Positions 46,690 through 55,870 of a stretch of DNA of 64,000 nt are shown piece after piece. The position numbers and the translations under genes are program-made. This stretch comes from Hydrogenophaga sp. (GTDB lineage Bacteria > Pseudomonadota > Gammaproteobacteria > Burkholderiales > Burkholderiaceae_C), in assembly GCF_018780385.1 (NCBI RefSeq), contig NZ_JADMJO010000038.1, forward strand, positions 1-64,000, in the 5' to 3' direction. The notes under the pieces are model-generated. The model was not told where the DNA came from, did not search any database, and saw nothing but the letters and a program-made list of their open reading frames with translations. Numbering within the stretch: position 1 is the stretch's first letter; each line of letters begins with the position of its first letter.

Positions 46690-47848
46690 GGCCTGCTCCT
46701 GCAGCGCCCACGGAGCGCGAACGGCCGAGGAACAGCGCTCGGTAGTGCTGCATGACCACGGAGAGGCTGTGACGTTGGCGAGCCGAGTTGAGGGCGGCGG
46801 CGGCTTGCACGCGGCCCGACCCCTGAAGTTGCTCGAGCAGTTGCGACTTCAGGTCCTCGACCTTTCCCGAAGGCACGAGACGACCGCACGCACCGTGCTC
46901 CAGCAACTCGGCATTGCCGCCCACATCGGTGACCACAATGGGCAGCCCCGTGGCCATGGCCTCTTGCAGGGTGCACGAGGTGCCTTCGGACAGCGATGGC
47001 AGCACGAAGCAGTCCAGCGAGCGCAGGATGTCTGCCACGTCGCTGCGCACGCCGGGCAGCCATGCCCGGTCTTCCAGGCCCGCGGAGCGCAAGCGCTCGC
47101 CGATCTCCCCCAGCAGGGGGCCATCGCCCACCATGGCCAGGCGCAAACGCTCGGTGCCGGCAACGCCGGACTGCGCCAGGCCGATGAACGCATCCACCAG
47201 CATCAAGGGATTCTTGATGTGCACCTGCCGCCCCACGGTGCCGATGACCCAATGCCGATCACGCTCGAAAGGGAAGCCGGGTGGTGTCGGATCTTGCGCC
47301 TGCGGTGGCCTGAACATGTGCGTGTCTACGCCGTTGGGAATGAGGTGCACGTGGGCTGGCGCCACGCCCAACTTGCGTTGCAAGTAGCCCTGCAGTGGCT
47401 TGGACACGGCAATGAACTCGTGCACGAAGGGTTTGTAGATCTTGCGCAAGGTGAGGTAGCGCGAGCCCTTGGTGTTGATCTCGCCCATGTCCATGCCGTG
47501 TTCGGCGTGCACCCGCAGGGGAACACCGGCCAGCGCCGCCATGGGCATGAACTCCAGAGCCGCCAGGTTGCAGGTGTGCACCACGGCGGGTTTGAGGCGG
47601 CGCAGCAGGCGATACGTCTTGGGATACAGGGCGAATGGCTGCCCTGGGGGCTTGTTCAGGCAGATGACGTCAACGTCCTTGCGCTCGATGCGCTGGACGA
47701 ATTGAGGGTCCGCGTCGGTGACGGCCACCACGGTGTGCCGGAACTCACCGTGAGGCAGGTTGTTGATGAGCTGGACGACGACGTTCTCAAGCCCGCCGGT
47801 GGTGAAGCGGTAGATGAGGTGGACGACGTGGCGGGGGGGCATGGACAT
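46679..47848 (-). CDS. XrtA-associated sugar transferase (GT4, TIGR03088-like)
   Basis: 389 residues from ATG 47848 (MSMPPRHVVHLIYRFTTGGLENVVV), the characteristic N-terminus of the second exosortase-linked sugar transferase group. The donor region VLPSLSEGTSCTLQEAMATGLPIVVTDVGGN is complete. Encoded just upstream of, and overlapping, another GT4 gene, so the two act in the same pathway. Confidence 0.93.
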   Translation of the reverse strand: MSMPPRHVVHLIYRFTTGGLENVVVQLINNLPHGEFRHTVVAVTDADPQFVQRIERKDVDVICLNKPPGQPFALYPKTYRLLRRLKPAVVHTCNLAALEFMPMAALAGVPLRVHAEHGMDMGEINTKGSRYLTLRKIYKPFVHEFIAVSKPLQGYLQRKLGVAPAHVHLIPNGVDTHMFRPPQAQDPTPPGFPFERDRHWVIGTVGRQVHIKNPLMLVDAFIGLAQSGVAGTERLRLAMVGDGPLLGEIGERLRSAGLEDRAWLPGVRSDVADILRSLDCFVLPSLSEGTSCTLQEAMATGLPIVVTDVGGNAELLEHGACGRLVPSGKVEDLKSQLLEQLQGSGRVQAAAALNSARQRHSLSVVMQHYRALFLGRSRSVGAAGAGHAP

Positions 47849-47933
47849 CAGTGCAGTATGTGGTTTTCGTAACGGGTCAATGCGCAGCGATTGTCGGACA
47901 TCGACGGTCGCGGGTTTCTCGCCTCCAGACAAT

Positions 47934-49073
47934 TCAGCGGGCACTCGAGAAGGTGGTCATCTCGTGTCGGACGACCATGGCGATGACATAGCCGATCAGC
48001 AAAGCGAACACGGGGTCAGTAACTTCTGCTGTACGTCCCTGCACCATGATCTGGAACGCTTCAATGACTGCAAGCCATGCGGCGCAGATGAGTGTTGAGG
48101 GCAGTGGTCGGGCGCCGCTTTTCTGCAGCAGGAAAATCAGGGCCGCGTACAGGTAGGTTTTTTCGAGCAGCACCAGAAAATTGGTACTCATGCTTCCACT
48201 GAGGAAGCCCGAGAAGGGAATCCACTGAAATGTGTTGAATGGTGTGGCGAATTCAAACGGTTGCAGTCCGGACAAAAGCAGCGTTGCCAACAACGCCAGG
48301 CTGAGACCGACGAGTGCATTGGGTCCGTTGAGCAACGGCATGGCCACGATGGCAAGTGCCAGCCCCACTGCGCTGTTCATGGAAATGCTGCCACCCACGA
48401 AGAACAACTGGCCGAAGTTGATGAGCACGGCCACCAGTACAAGCCACTGCGGCGCAATCCGTTCATTGCGCACATATTCGGAAATTTTGAAGAACACCAG
48501 CCATGCAACGGCCGTGTGGATGGCGCGGACCCCATTGAAATCCGACGTGGTCAACAGAGGCTTGATCGCATTTTTGATGTTTTGCAGATCCAGTGTGGGA
48601 ACCCAGGGAAACCACCGGTATGCCAGCCAAAGCAGCAAAAGAGAGGTGGGGATCAGCGCCATGCGAATGCGTCGATCTGCCATGGTGGGGCGCAGGTGGA
48701 CCAACGAGGAGCCGATGCCCAAGCCTATGATCAAGCCTAACCCGTTGATGAACGCGTCTCCTGCCGCGGCGTCCCGGCTTGGAAGCCAGATCTGGACAAA
48801 CTGCAGTACAAATGCAAGCGCCATGCCCAGAACGAAGAGGGTGAAGATCACGGCACGTCGTTGTTTGTACGGCGCCGCAACCATCGCGGAAACAAGACCG
48901 TAGGGGATGAACAGAACAATGTTGCCGAACAGGTCGCCGCGATTGACGGGGATCGAGAAAGTCGAAAAAAGCGCGTGAATGTCTGACTGCAGGTCCGTGC
49001 TGGCCACGAAGTCGAACGGAAAGAGCGATCCGTAGCTGATCAGGATGGCAACGACCGTTAGGATGGAGCGCAT
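47934..49073 (-). CDS. VanZ-like multispanning membrane protein
   Basis: 379 residues with about ten hydrophobic segments. The N-terminal part LISYGSLFPFDF, GDLFGNIVLFIPYGLV and LQFVQIWLPSRDAAAGDAFINGLG is a VanZ-like domain; the second half repeats a similar pattern. VanZ-type proteins are frequent in exosortase loci but their role is not established. Ends 86 bp before the start of the downstream glycosyltransferase gene. Confidence 0.88.
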   Translation of the reverse strand: MRSILTVVAILISYGSLFPFDFVASTDLQSDIHALFSTFSIPVNRGDLFGNIVLFIPYGLVSAMVAAPYKQRRAVIFTLFVLGMALAFVLQFVQIWLPSRDAAAGDAFINGLGLIIGLGIGSSLVHLRPTMADRRIRMALIPTSLLLLWLAYRWFPWVPTLDLQNIKNAIKPLLTTSDFNGVRAIHTAVAWLVFFKISEYVRNERIAPQWLVLVAVLINFGQLFFVGGSISMNSAVGLALAIVAMPLLNGPNALVGLSLALLATLLLSGLQPFEFATPFNTFQWIPFSGFLSGSMSTNFLVLLEKTYLYAALIFLLQKSGARPLPSTLICAAWLAVIEAFQIMVQGRTAEVTDPVFALLIGYVIAMVVRHEMTTFSSAR

Positions 49074-49265
49074 ATGGCAAAGATGTTGGTTTTTCCTGGA
49101 GACGCTACCGAGAAGGCCCCACCGCGGTTTGAAGCGCTCACCAGTGAAATCTTGAGGTGGCTCAATGTACTGGACGTGTCAGCCAACGCGGTGCCGATTC
49201 GCATTGGCAGCGGTTTTGTGGCCAATTGCAGAATGGAGTTAGATGGCCAAGCTCATCGCTCGTGA
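49074..49265 (+). CDS. Possible 63-residue ORF between divergent genes
   Basis: ATG 49074 is directly next to the oppositely oriented VanZ start codon and has GGATGGAG 5 bp upstream. The product (MAKMLVFPGDATEKAPPRF...) resembles nothing I know, and its end overlaps the next gene by 23 bp. It may be a real leader ORF or a chance frame across the divergent promoter region. Confidence 0.25.
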   Translation: MAKMLVFPGDATEKAPPRFEALTSEILRWLNVLDVSANAVPIRIGSGFVANCRMELDGQAHRS

Positions 49266-50295
49266 CCACTTGAATCCGTCGCCAAAGGTGGCTGTCCTGG
49301 AGCCGGTTTCCGATGTGTTCCAGACCACAGCGTGGTTTGACAACCTTCTGTCTCAAGGCTTCCTCGCGCCGCCGCTTCACCATATCGTGCCGTGGCCGCG
49401 GGCAGATGGGGTCTGCTTTCATCTCATGCAGGCGCAGCCCCGTGGCGAGTTGCTCTCCCTGTCCAATTACTACAGTTGTTTGTACGGCCCACTGGAGCCT
49501 CATCGTCAACTCTCGCCGGAAGACTGGCGGACGTTGTGCGGGCAACTCAAGGGCTTGCCCGGGAGTTCGGTCATTCAGCTTCAGCCGCTGGATGCATCCA
49601 GCGCCTGGTTGGCCGCGTTTGAAGTGGCTTTGCACGCCCAAGGTTACTGGAGTGAGCGCTTTTTTTGCTTCGGCAACTGGTATCAGCCAGTTCCTGGGGA
49701 TGGGTTTGCAGCCTACTGGGCAGAACGTCCCTCTCCTCTGCGGCACAGCGTGGAGCGCGGCCGTCGCCGATTGGACAAAGCGGGCACTTGGCGCATCGAC
49801 ATCGCCACCAGCGAGTTGGACGAACTGGAGGCGGCCATTGAGGCCTATGAAGCTGTCTATGCCCAGAGCTGGAAACAGCCCGAACCCTGCCCCGGTTTCA
49901 TGCCGGGCCTGATCCGCACGGCGGCTCGCGAAGGCTGGCTGCGTCTGGGCGTGCTCCGGCTCAATGGGCGAGCCCTGGCCGCTCAGCTTTGGTTGGTCCA
50001 TGGCGGTAAAGCCAACATCTACAAGCTGGCCTACGTGGAGGGGTTCGAGAAATTGTCGGCCGGGTCCGTGCTCACGGCGGCACTCATGCAGCATGTGATG
50101 GACATTGACCGGGTGGAGGAGGTCGACTATCTCAGTGGCGACGACGCTTACAAGGCCGACTGGATGGCCTCGCGTCGCGAGCGGGTGGGGTTGTTGGCCT
50201 GCGACTTGCGCCGGTGGCGCGGCTGGCTGGCCGCTGGGCGTCACGTGCTGGGCCGCTGGCGCCGTTCGTTGAAATCGATGTTGACGGCTGCCTGA
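49243..50295 (+). CDS. GNAT/FemAB-like acetyltransferase (Acetyltransf_6 type)
   Basis: 350 residues from ATG 49243, with GGAG 4 bp before it. N-terminal FemAB-like half (FQTTAWFDNLLSQGF, LLSLSNYYSCLYGPL) and a C-terminal GNAT domain (GWLRLGVLRLNGRALAAQLWLVHGGKANIYKLAYVEGFEKLSAG, seen in part). This BioF2-like group is common in exosortase loci. It may acylate a sugar amine or amino acid. Convergent with the acyltransferase gene at 50317. Confidence 0.85.
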   Translation: MAKLIARDHLNPSPKVAVLEPVSDVFQTTAWFDNLLSQGFLAPPLHHIVPWPRADGVCFHLMQAQPRGELLSLSNYYSCLYGPLEPHRQLSPEDWRTLCGQLKGLPGSSVIQLQPLDASSAWLAAFEVALHAQGYWSERFFCFGNWYQPVPGDGFAAYWAERPSPLRHSVERGRRRLDKAGTWRIDIATSELDELEAAIEAYEAVYAQSWKQPEPCPGFMPGLIRTAAREGWLRLGVLRLNGRALAAQLWLVHGGKANIYKLAYVEGFEKLSAGSVLTAALMQHVMDIDRVEEVDYLSGDDAYKADWMASRRERVGLLACDLRRWRGWLAAGRHVLGRWRRSLKSMLTAA

Positions 50296-50316
50296 TCCAG
50301 CCGGGGAGAAAAGCGT

Positions 50317-51051
50317 TCAGGTTAGCGGAGCTGGCTCTTCGTTGGTGCTCAACTGCGTTTGCATGAACTGGAGAATGGTGGCCTCGCGCGTACCGAGCAT
50401 CCGCTCCATTTCGGTGGCGCTGATGATGTAGACGCGCCGCGAGGGCTGGACGTTCGGGTTCATCGGGCCCACGGCCACGAAAGGAAACCCCAGCCGGGTC
50501 AAGAGCCGGCTGAAAAGGTTGTCCATGGCGGCCATGCAATAGTCAAGACCGGTCTGGCGGCACAGTTGATACACCTCGCGGTACATGCCCAACACCAACT
50601 CGGGTTGGTGATGCCGCACGCCATCGGTCTTGAGCGTCATCTCGCTCTCGGGGTCGCCTTGAATCGGTTTGCCTTCGTCGGAGTGACGGCGGCGGAAATG
50701 CGGTGTCACGGCCAGCCTCGATATTTCGCCGACCTTGTCCGAGGTGGCCCCGGCGTATGGCAATGGTCGATCGATCACATAGCGCTGCTCGACGTTCAGT
50801 CCGTGGTCGTTGGGCATGATGATCCGCATGAAGCCCGCCACCACGCCACTGGCCTTGTGGCGTGCGATGAAATGCCGGCTGTTGACGTCGTAGGGGTCCG
50901 TTTCGATGGGATGCCCGCGGCTGGAGAACATGCCGGGCGCGTCGACGCGGCCGAGCTCTTCGCAGAACACCAGGTACCGGGCTTCGAGATAGTCTTCGAA
51001 ATCGGAAGTGCCTGGAATGACTTCGTAAAAGGAGAAGTACACGGTTTCCAT
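50317..51051 (-). CDS. PEP-CTERM/exosortase-associated acyltransferase (FeeM/autoinducer-synthase-like), copy 1
   Basis: 244 residues from ATG 51051 (METVYFSFYEVIPGTSDFEDYLEARYLVFCEELG). The Arg-x-x-V-F-C-E-E-L-G segment and GEISRLAVTPHFRRR are typical of this GNAT-fold family, related to LuxI-type and N-acyl-amino-acid synthases that take acyl chains from carrier protein. Located 22 bp behind a methyltransferase gene in a minus-strand operon. Shares its family with the copy at 58879-59658, but the two are clearly diverged. Confidence 0.9.
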   Translation of the reverse strand: METVYFSFYEVIPGTSDFEDYLEARYLVFCEELGRVDAPGMFSSRGHPIETDPYDVNSRHFIARHKASGVVAGFMRIIMPNDHGLNVEQRYVIDRPLPYAGATSDKVGEISRLAVTPHFRRRHSDEGKPIQGDPESEMTLKTDGVRHHQPELVLGMYREVYQLCRQTGLDYCMAAMDNLFSRLLTRLGFPFVAVGPMNPNVQPSRRVYIISATEMERMLGTREATILQFMQTQLSTNEEPAPLT

Positions 51052-51073
51052 TGCACGCCTCTGTGTGCCGATC

Positions 51074-51868
51074 CTATGCGCGCTCGCCAGAGACGATGAA
51101 CACCCCGGCAGAGACGAGGCGTTTGCCGGCGGCCACGTCGGCGGACAGGTCGTCGAACAGTTGGGGCAGATCCACCACGTCGCCCAGCAGAGACGCCTTG
51201 TAGCCCAGCAGGATGTTGAACAGGACCGGGAAGGGGAGTTCACTGCTGGTGAGCATCATCACCCGTGTCTTGACGTTCGTGAAGCCGGCCCTGAGCATCA
51301 TTTCCTGCATCTTGCGGCCAATGAATCGGTCGCCGCCCTGGCTCGATTGAATCGCCTGCGCGCTGCTCAGCACATGGCTCACGCGCGGTTCCTCGGGGTG
51401 AAAGAGCACCAGGCCATCATCGGAGTCGACCGCACAGAAACGCCCGCCGCGGCGCGTGACGCGAAACACCTCCTGCACCACCGCGTCCGGCTTGGGCACG
51501 TGCTGAAGCACGAAGCGTGTGTAAGAAAAATCGATGCTCTGGTCCGCCAGAGGCAAGGCGTCGCCATAGGCCTGGTGGACAAACAACCCGCGAGCGGGCT
51601 TCTTTCGCACATTGCCTTCGAGCTCGGCGATCAGGGTCGGGCTGGGTTCCACCGCGTGCAGGCTGCCCTCTGGCGCCAGCTCGGCCAGCAGATCGGAGAC
51701 AAAGCCCGGACCGCTGCCGATTTCCAGCACATCGTGCGTGGGCTGGATGCCCGCTCCCCGCAATATGGCGGCCTCCATGCCGCGCACGGCCTGGGCCTGC
51801 TGCTGCAAGCGTTGGGTCTGAAAACGCGCGTCGTTGAGCGCTTCGAATTGGTACGAACCGGTGTTCAT
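51074..51868 (-). CDS. Class I SAM-dependent methyltransferase
   Basis: 264 residues. SAM motif VLEIGSGPGFVSDLL, acidic VEPSPTLI and the ubiE-like YTRFVLQHVPKPDAVVQEVFRVTRRGGRF. Its ATG overlaps the stop of a 24-codon ORF (ATGA). It lies between the transporter gene and acyltransferase copy 1, so its target may be the acylated product. Alternatively it may modify a sugar. Confidence 0.88.
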   Translation of the reverse strand: MNTGSYQFEALNDARFQTQRLQQQAQAVRGMEAAILRGAGIQPTHDVLEIGSGPGFVSDLLAELAPEGSLHAVEPSPTLIAELEGNVRKKPARGLFVHQAYGDALPLADQSIDFSYTRFVLQHVPKPDAVVQEVFRVTRRGGRFCAVDSDDGLVLFHPEEPRVSHVLSSAQAIQSSQGGDRFIGRKMQEMMLRAGFTNVKTRVMMLTSSELPFPVLFNILLGYKASLLGDVVDLPQLFDDLSADVAAGKRLVSAGVFIVSGERA

Positions 51869-51939
51869 GCTTTGCTTGCCTCGCCGTCAACGGTGGCGAC
51901 CGGGAAGCGGCATCCCTGGATGCGAAGTTGAGCGCACAT
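51865..51939 (-). CDS. 24-residue ORF translationally coupled to the methyltransferase
   Basis: ATG 51939 follows a strong GGAGGG ribosome site with an 8-bp spacer. It encodes MCAQLRIQGCRFPVATVDGE plus four residues, and its TGA overlaps the methyltransferase ATG as ATGA. The methyltransferase has no good ribosome site of its own, so this small ORF probably controls its translation or is a tiny protein in its own right. Confidence 0.55.
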   Translation of the reverse strand: MCAQLRIQGCRFPVATVDGEASKA

Positions 51940-51975
51940 CGTCTTTTCCCTCCTCAAGCCTGCTCTTGTACGAAG

Positions 51976-51981
51976 ATTGTA
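51976..51981 (-). promoter_or_regulatory. Possible -10 hexamer for the small ORF/methyltransferase unit
   Basis: On the minus strand TACAAT (5 of 6 to consensus) with a weak TTTTCA 16 bp upstream, about 37 bp before the small ORF start. Only suggestive. Confidence 0.3.
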
Positions 51982-52121
51982 TGGATAGGTGGTCATTTGA
52001 AAACTCATGATCAACCCTATCACTTCGTTCGCCGCGGCTCGTTTCATTATGCTCGCCGGTCATTCGGAGCGGGTTGGCGGAGCGCGAGGGATGCGAATGG
52101 CGTAAATCGATTGGGAGACGG

Positions 52122-54452
52122 CTAGAGCCTCAGCAGAGGGTGACGCAGATTCATGCGGCTCCACAACACCACAAGCGCGGGCAACAGCAAGAGCTCAAGC
52201 AGTTGTCCGGATATCAGGCCGATGGCGGTGAGCAGGCCGAAGCTGGACGTGGGCACGAAGCTGGACGTGCTCAGCAGAAGGAACTGCGAGACCAGCAGCA
52301 CTGAGGTTGCCAGCACGGCCTTGCCCGATGCCTCGATGCTTCGCGCGATCGAGAACACCACGCCCAGTCCCTTGTCGCGGCGCTTCTGGTAGTTGTAGAA
52401 GATGTGGATGGTGTCGTCGACGGTGATCCCCAACACGACGCCCGCGATGAGCACGGTGGCCATGTCGAGGTGGATGCCCGTAGCCCCCATCAACATGAAG
52501 ACGAAGAACAACGGCGCGAGATTGGGCAGCATGCTGATCACGGCGGCCGGGACCGTTCGCCACAGCAGCAGCATGATGAAGAAGATCTGCGCGAACGCCC
52601 CCGCGAAGCTGAGCAACTGCCCCCTCACCAACAGGTCTTCCTGATCGGCGAAGAGCCGTCCGTAACCCGCTATCTGCCATTTCAGCTGGGGCGCGTCGGT
52701 CTTGGCGATCAAGGCCTCGACTTTGTCGATGACCTCCTGGATCGCATTGGCGCCATGCACGTTCACGTTGAGCAAGATGCGCATGCGTTGGAATTCGTTG
52801 TTCACGAGTTCCGGCAGATCACGCCCGTCGTAGATGAGCAGCAGCTGGGCCATCATGCGATCGTCCGCTGGCAGGGCACGGAAGTTTTCGTCTTCCTCGT
52901 TGAAGGCCCAGTTCATCTCTTCAACGATGTCCATCATTGACAGCGAACGATCGACTTCAGGCAGGGCTTCCACCTGGGCCTGCAAGGCTTGGATTTGCTT
53001 GAGCACGGCCACGTTCTTGAAGGCATCGCGCCCGGGTCCGTCGATCACGATCTCAAGCGCGGTCACACCCACCAGAGACGCCTCCACCCGCGCCGTGGAC
53101 TGCGTCAATGGATGGGATTGATTGAAGAACTTCAGCAGGTCCGACTCCGCTTCGACCTTGAGCACAAGTGCCGTACCGGCGACCACCACTGCCAGCAGCC
53201 CCCCCACCATCCAACCCGCATAACGGATGCCGAACCGTGCCAACCCGAATGAAAGGCGGCGCGTCCAACCAAAGCCACCGCCATCCTTTGCCCACGGCCC
53301 ATGGTCGTACTTCACGAGCAAGGGTGGCACGAGGTAGAACACCACGAAATAGATCACCAAAACACCCACGGCACCCACGAAGCCGAACACCTGCACAGGC
53401 GGGATCGGTACGAGCACGAGGCTGATCATGCCGGCGGCGGTGGTCAACACGTTGAACATCGCGGGGGTATTGATCTCCTGAAGTGCGAAGACGACCCGCT
53501 TGGGGCGGTGAAATCCCGCATCGCGCATGCGCTTGAGCGCTGCATAGAAGTGCAGCAGTGTGGTCGCCGTGTAGGCCGACAGCAAGGTCGGCACCATGGC
53601 CGTCACCAGGGTGTAAGGCTTGCCGATCAGCGCAATGAGAGCGACGCACGCCACCACCGAGGTGCTCATGGCCACGGCCCCGATGATCACGGGGATCACG
53701 CGACCGACCACCCAGTAGAGCAGGGCCAGGCCCAGTCCCATCACCAGCGGCGTGAACACGATCGTGTCACGCAGCATCGACTGCATTTCGGCGGCGTCCA
53801 GGGCCACAGTGCCTGCGACCGCTACCAGATGTTTGTCCAGCGTCTGCTCTTGAACGGCGGCCCGGAAGGCGTCCTCGATCGATTGGCGTTGCCGGCTCTC
53901 GCTCAGCTTGTTGGTGCGCACCACGACCGCCAGCGATTTGCCGTCTGTGGACGCCAGCCAGCGTGGCATGAACCGATCGCCCAGGACCCTGGCCATTCTT
54001 TCCTGGGGTGACTCTTGCCCGAGCTTCGTGACGTCAATCAGCGGTTCGACGACGAAGCCGTCCGCACTGCCGGCAATGTGGTCAACACGGGTGACGGAAA
54101 ACACCCGGTCCACATCGGGGTGTTTGTCCATGCTGGCCGCAATGCGGTCGAGCGCACTCAGCACGGGCGCGGTGTACACATCCTCACCCTGGAAAAGACC
54201 GATCAGGATCTCGTCGCTGGGAAATTCGGCTCGCAACTCGCGTTCGAGCACGGTGGCTGGCGCGTCGGCCGGAAAGTACAGCTCGGGTGCGTTGTTGAGG
54301 TTCAGCCTCAACATCAGCGCAGCGCCCACCACGTGGATGAGCACGATGATGGCAACCGCGGTTTTCCTGCGAAGGATGCGCGGCTGCGTGACACGCAGGA
54401 AGAGGGCGCTTTGCGTGACGTTGAACAGCAGGGTTCTCAGCCGGTCGATCAA
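52122..54452 (-). CDS. MMPL/RND-family transporter
   Basis: 776 residues with a TTG start (54452) preceded by AGGA. Twelve predicted membrane segments in the RND arrangement: TM1, a large periplasmic domain, a bundle of five TMs, then TM7, a second periplasmic domain and the C-terminal bundle. The motif GITVDDTIHIFYNYQKRRDKG in the second half contains the proton-relay Asp pair. Half-size RND proteins of the MMPL/HpnN type export lipids. The gene order with an outer-membrane barrel and a LolA-like protein supports a role in lipid or lipopeptide export. Confidence 0.93.
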   Translation of the reverse strand: MIDRLRTLLFNVTQSALFLRVTQPRILRRKTAVAIIVLIHVVGAALMLRLNLNNAPELYFPADAPATVLERELRAEFPSDEILIGLFQGEDVYTAPVLSALDRIAASMDKHPDVDRVFSVTRVDHIAGSADGFVVEPLIDVTKLGQESPQERMARVLGDRFMPRWLASTDGKSLAVVVRTNKLSESRQRQSIEDAFRAAVQEQTLDKHLVAVAGTVALDAAEMQSMLRDTIVFTPLVMGLGLALLYWVVGRVIPVIIGAVAMSTSVVACVALIALIGKPYTLVTAMVPTLLSAYTATTLLHFYAALKRMRDAGFHRPKRVVFALQEINTPAMFNVLTTAAGMISLVLVPIPPVQVFGFVGAVGVLVIYFVVFYLVPPLLVKYDHGPWAKDGGGFGWTRRLSFGLARFGIRYAGWMVGGLLAVVVAGTALVLKVEAESDLLKFFNQSHPLTQSTARVEASLVGVTALEIVIDGPGRDAFKNVAVLKQIQALQAQVEALPEVDRSLSMMDIVEEMNWAFNEEDENFRALPADDRMMAQLLLIYDGRDLPELVNNEFQRMRILLNVNVHGANAIQEVIDKVEALIAKTDAPQLKWQIAGYGRLFADQEDLLVRGQLLSFAGAFAQIFFIMLLLWRTVPAAVISMLPNLAPLFFVFMLMGATGIHLDMATVLIAGVVLGITVDDTIHIFYNYQKRRDKGLGVVFSIARSIEASGKAVLATSVLLVSQFLLLSTSSFVPTSSFGLLTAIGLISGQLLELLLLPALVVLWSRMNLRHPLLRL

Positions 54453-54530
54453 GTGAAATCCTCAGTCATCTTCTGCCTGCAGCGCAGCGAGGTCATTCCA
54501 AATGCCCCGGTGCGTTGAATGTCCTTGCAA

Positions 54531-55799
54531 TCAGAATTTTCCTTGCCAGCCGACAACCACGGAGTCGTTGCGCCTGAAGTAGCCCCCCAATGTGTTGTTG
54601 GCCCCGCTGAACAAGTGTGCTGCCAGATAGATTTCCTGCTTGTCGATGCCGGTGTAGCTCAGTCGGGGATTGAGGTACAGGTCGCGGTCGTTGAGACCCA
54701 TGGCAAAACGCATATCGGCGCGCCAGCGCCCATTGGCAAAAGGATGCTCGATCTCGCCGGTGAAGCTGTAGATCCGGGTGCGATCCAGCACGGGCTGGTT
54801 GGTGAACGTGCGATGGCCTGCCAGTTGCAGCGTTACACGCGTTTCGCTGTCGCCGGGGAAGAATTCAGCGCCGATCACGATGTCGAGTGCCGGATCAGTT
54901 CGGTACTGGAAGGTCTGGGTCGTCAGTGGCCTGGCGCTGTTCACGGCGACCTCCATGCGCCACGTGGCACCCATGCGTTCTGTCTCCAGTTCGGCACCCA
55001 GCACGGTGCTGAACGGGTGCACCGCCTGCAGCACCACCGGTGCGCCCGGAATCACTTTGTAATAGGGCTGTGACTGCCGGACGCGCTGGACGCTGAAGCC
55101 ATAGTCGAAGCCCTCGCCCTCGGCGGTCAAACGCAGGCCGGCGCCACCGGCCCCGTTGATGTCCGCCTTGACCACACGCGCGCCCACGATGCCCGGCAAG
55201 TTTCCAATGCCCAGGATTCGACCGTTGACGGTGTCCACCGGGTTCCACACGCTCCTGGCGTGCGGCATGACCGCGTCATCAAACACGGGCAACAGGACCC
55301 CATCGAGCTTTAAGTTATCTCCGAAGTACTCCGTGCGAACCGCGGGCACGGAACGCCGACGATCGGGCAGCTTGTCGAGAACACCTCGCGAGAAGTCCAC
55401 CCGGCTCATGCGATCGACTGGGGAGATCTCGTCAACCCGTCCCCACAGGACGTTTTGGGTTCCCAAGGTCACGCGAAAATCTTTCTGCTGCCAGCGCAGG
55501 TAGTTTTCGGTGTAGTCGAGCCGAACGCGCTCGAAATCGCGGCTTCCGTTCTGCGAATGCGCGTCAAGCCGAGCGCCCAATGCGTAGCTCCAGTCGCCGG
55601 AGTCGCCACGCAGACTCACGGCACCGTGCGCCAGGACGCTGCCCGTAGCACCAGGTTTGTCGGTAAACCCGCCGATTTCCAGCCGCAGGGCGTCGACCTT
55701 GAGGCCTGGATCCTGGGCGTGCGTCGGCATGGCCGCGACCGCCCCCAGCATCACCAGCCCGGTCGTTGCCAAGGCACTGCTCATTTGTTGACCCCTCAT
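54531..55799 (-). CDS. Outer-membrane beta-barrel protein of an RND-linked export system
   Basis: 422 residues from ATG 55799 with TAGGAG upstream. Signal peptide (LVMLGAVAAMPTHAQ) and alternating strands ending in aromatic F (VVVGWQGKF). Conserved block TLGTQNVLWGRVDEISPVDRMSR resembles DUF1302-like barrels that pair with MMPL transporters. Likely the outer-membrane part of an envelope-spanning export path with the genes on each side. Confidence 0.82.
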   Translation of the reverse strand: MRGQQMSSALATTGLVMLGAVAAMPTHAQDPGLKVDALRLEIGGFTDKPGATGSVLAHGAVSLRGDSGDWSYALGARLDAHSQNGSRDFERVRLDYTENYLRWQQKDFRVTLGTQNVLWGRVDEISPVDRMSRVDFSRGVLDKLPDRRRSVPAVRTEYFGDNLKLDGVLLPVFDDAVMPHARSVWNPVDTVNGRILGIGNLPGIVGARVVKADINGAGGAGLRLTAEGEGFDYGFSVQRVRQSQPYYKVIPGAPVVLQAVHPFSTVLGAELETERMGATWRMEVAVNSARPLTTQTFQYRTDPALDIVIGAEFFPGDSETRVTLQLAGHRTFTNQPVLDRTRIYSFTGEIEHPFANGRWRADMRFAMGLNDRDLYLNPRLSYTGIDKQEIYLAAHLFSGANNTLGGYFRRNDSVVVGWQGKF

Positions 55800-55870
55800 G
55801 GAAATTGCTCCTACATTGTTGGATGTCTTGTTGTGCGATCGTGACTGCAGCACAGGTGCATTCAGCGTCC

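Noticed and set aside
49204-49220. Sigma54-like TGGCAGCGGTTTTGTG upstream of the GNAT gene
   Set aside because: The essential -12 GC is GT, and the implied transcription start would fall about at the ATG.
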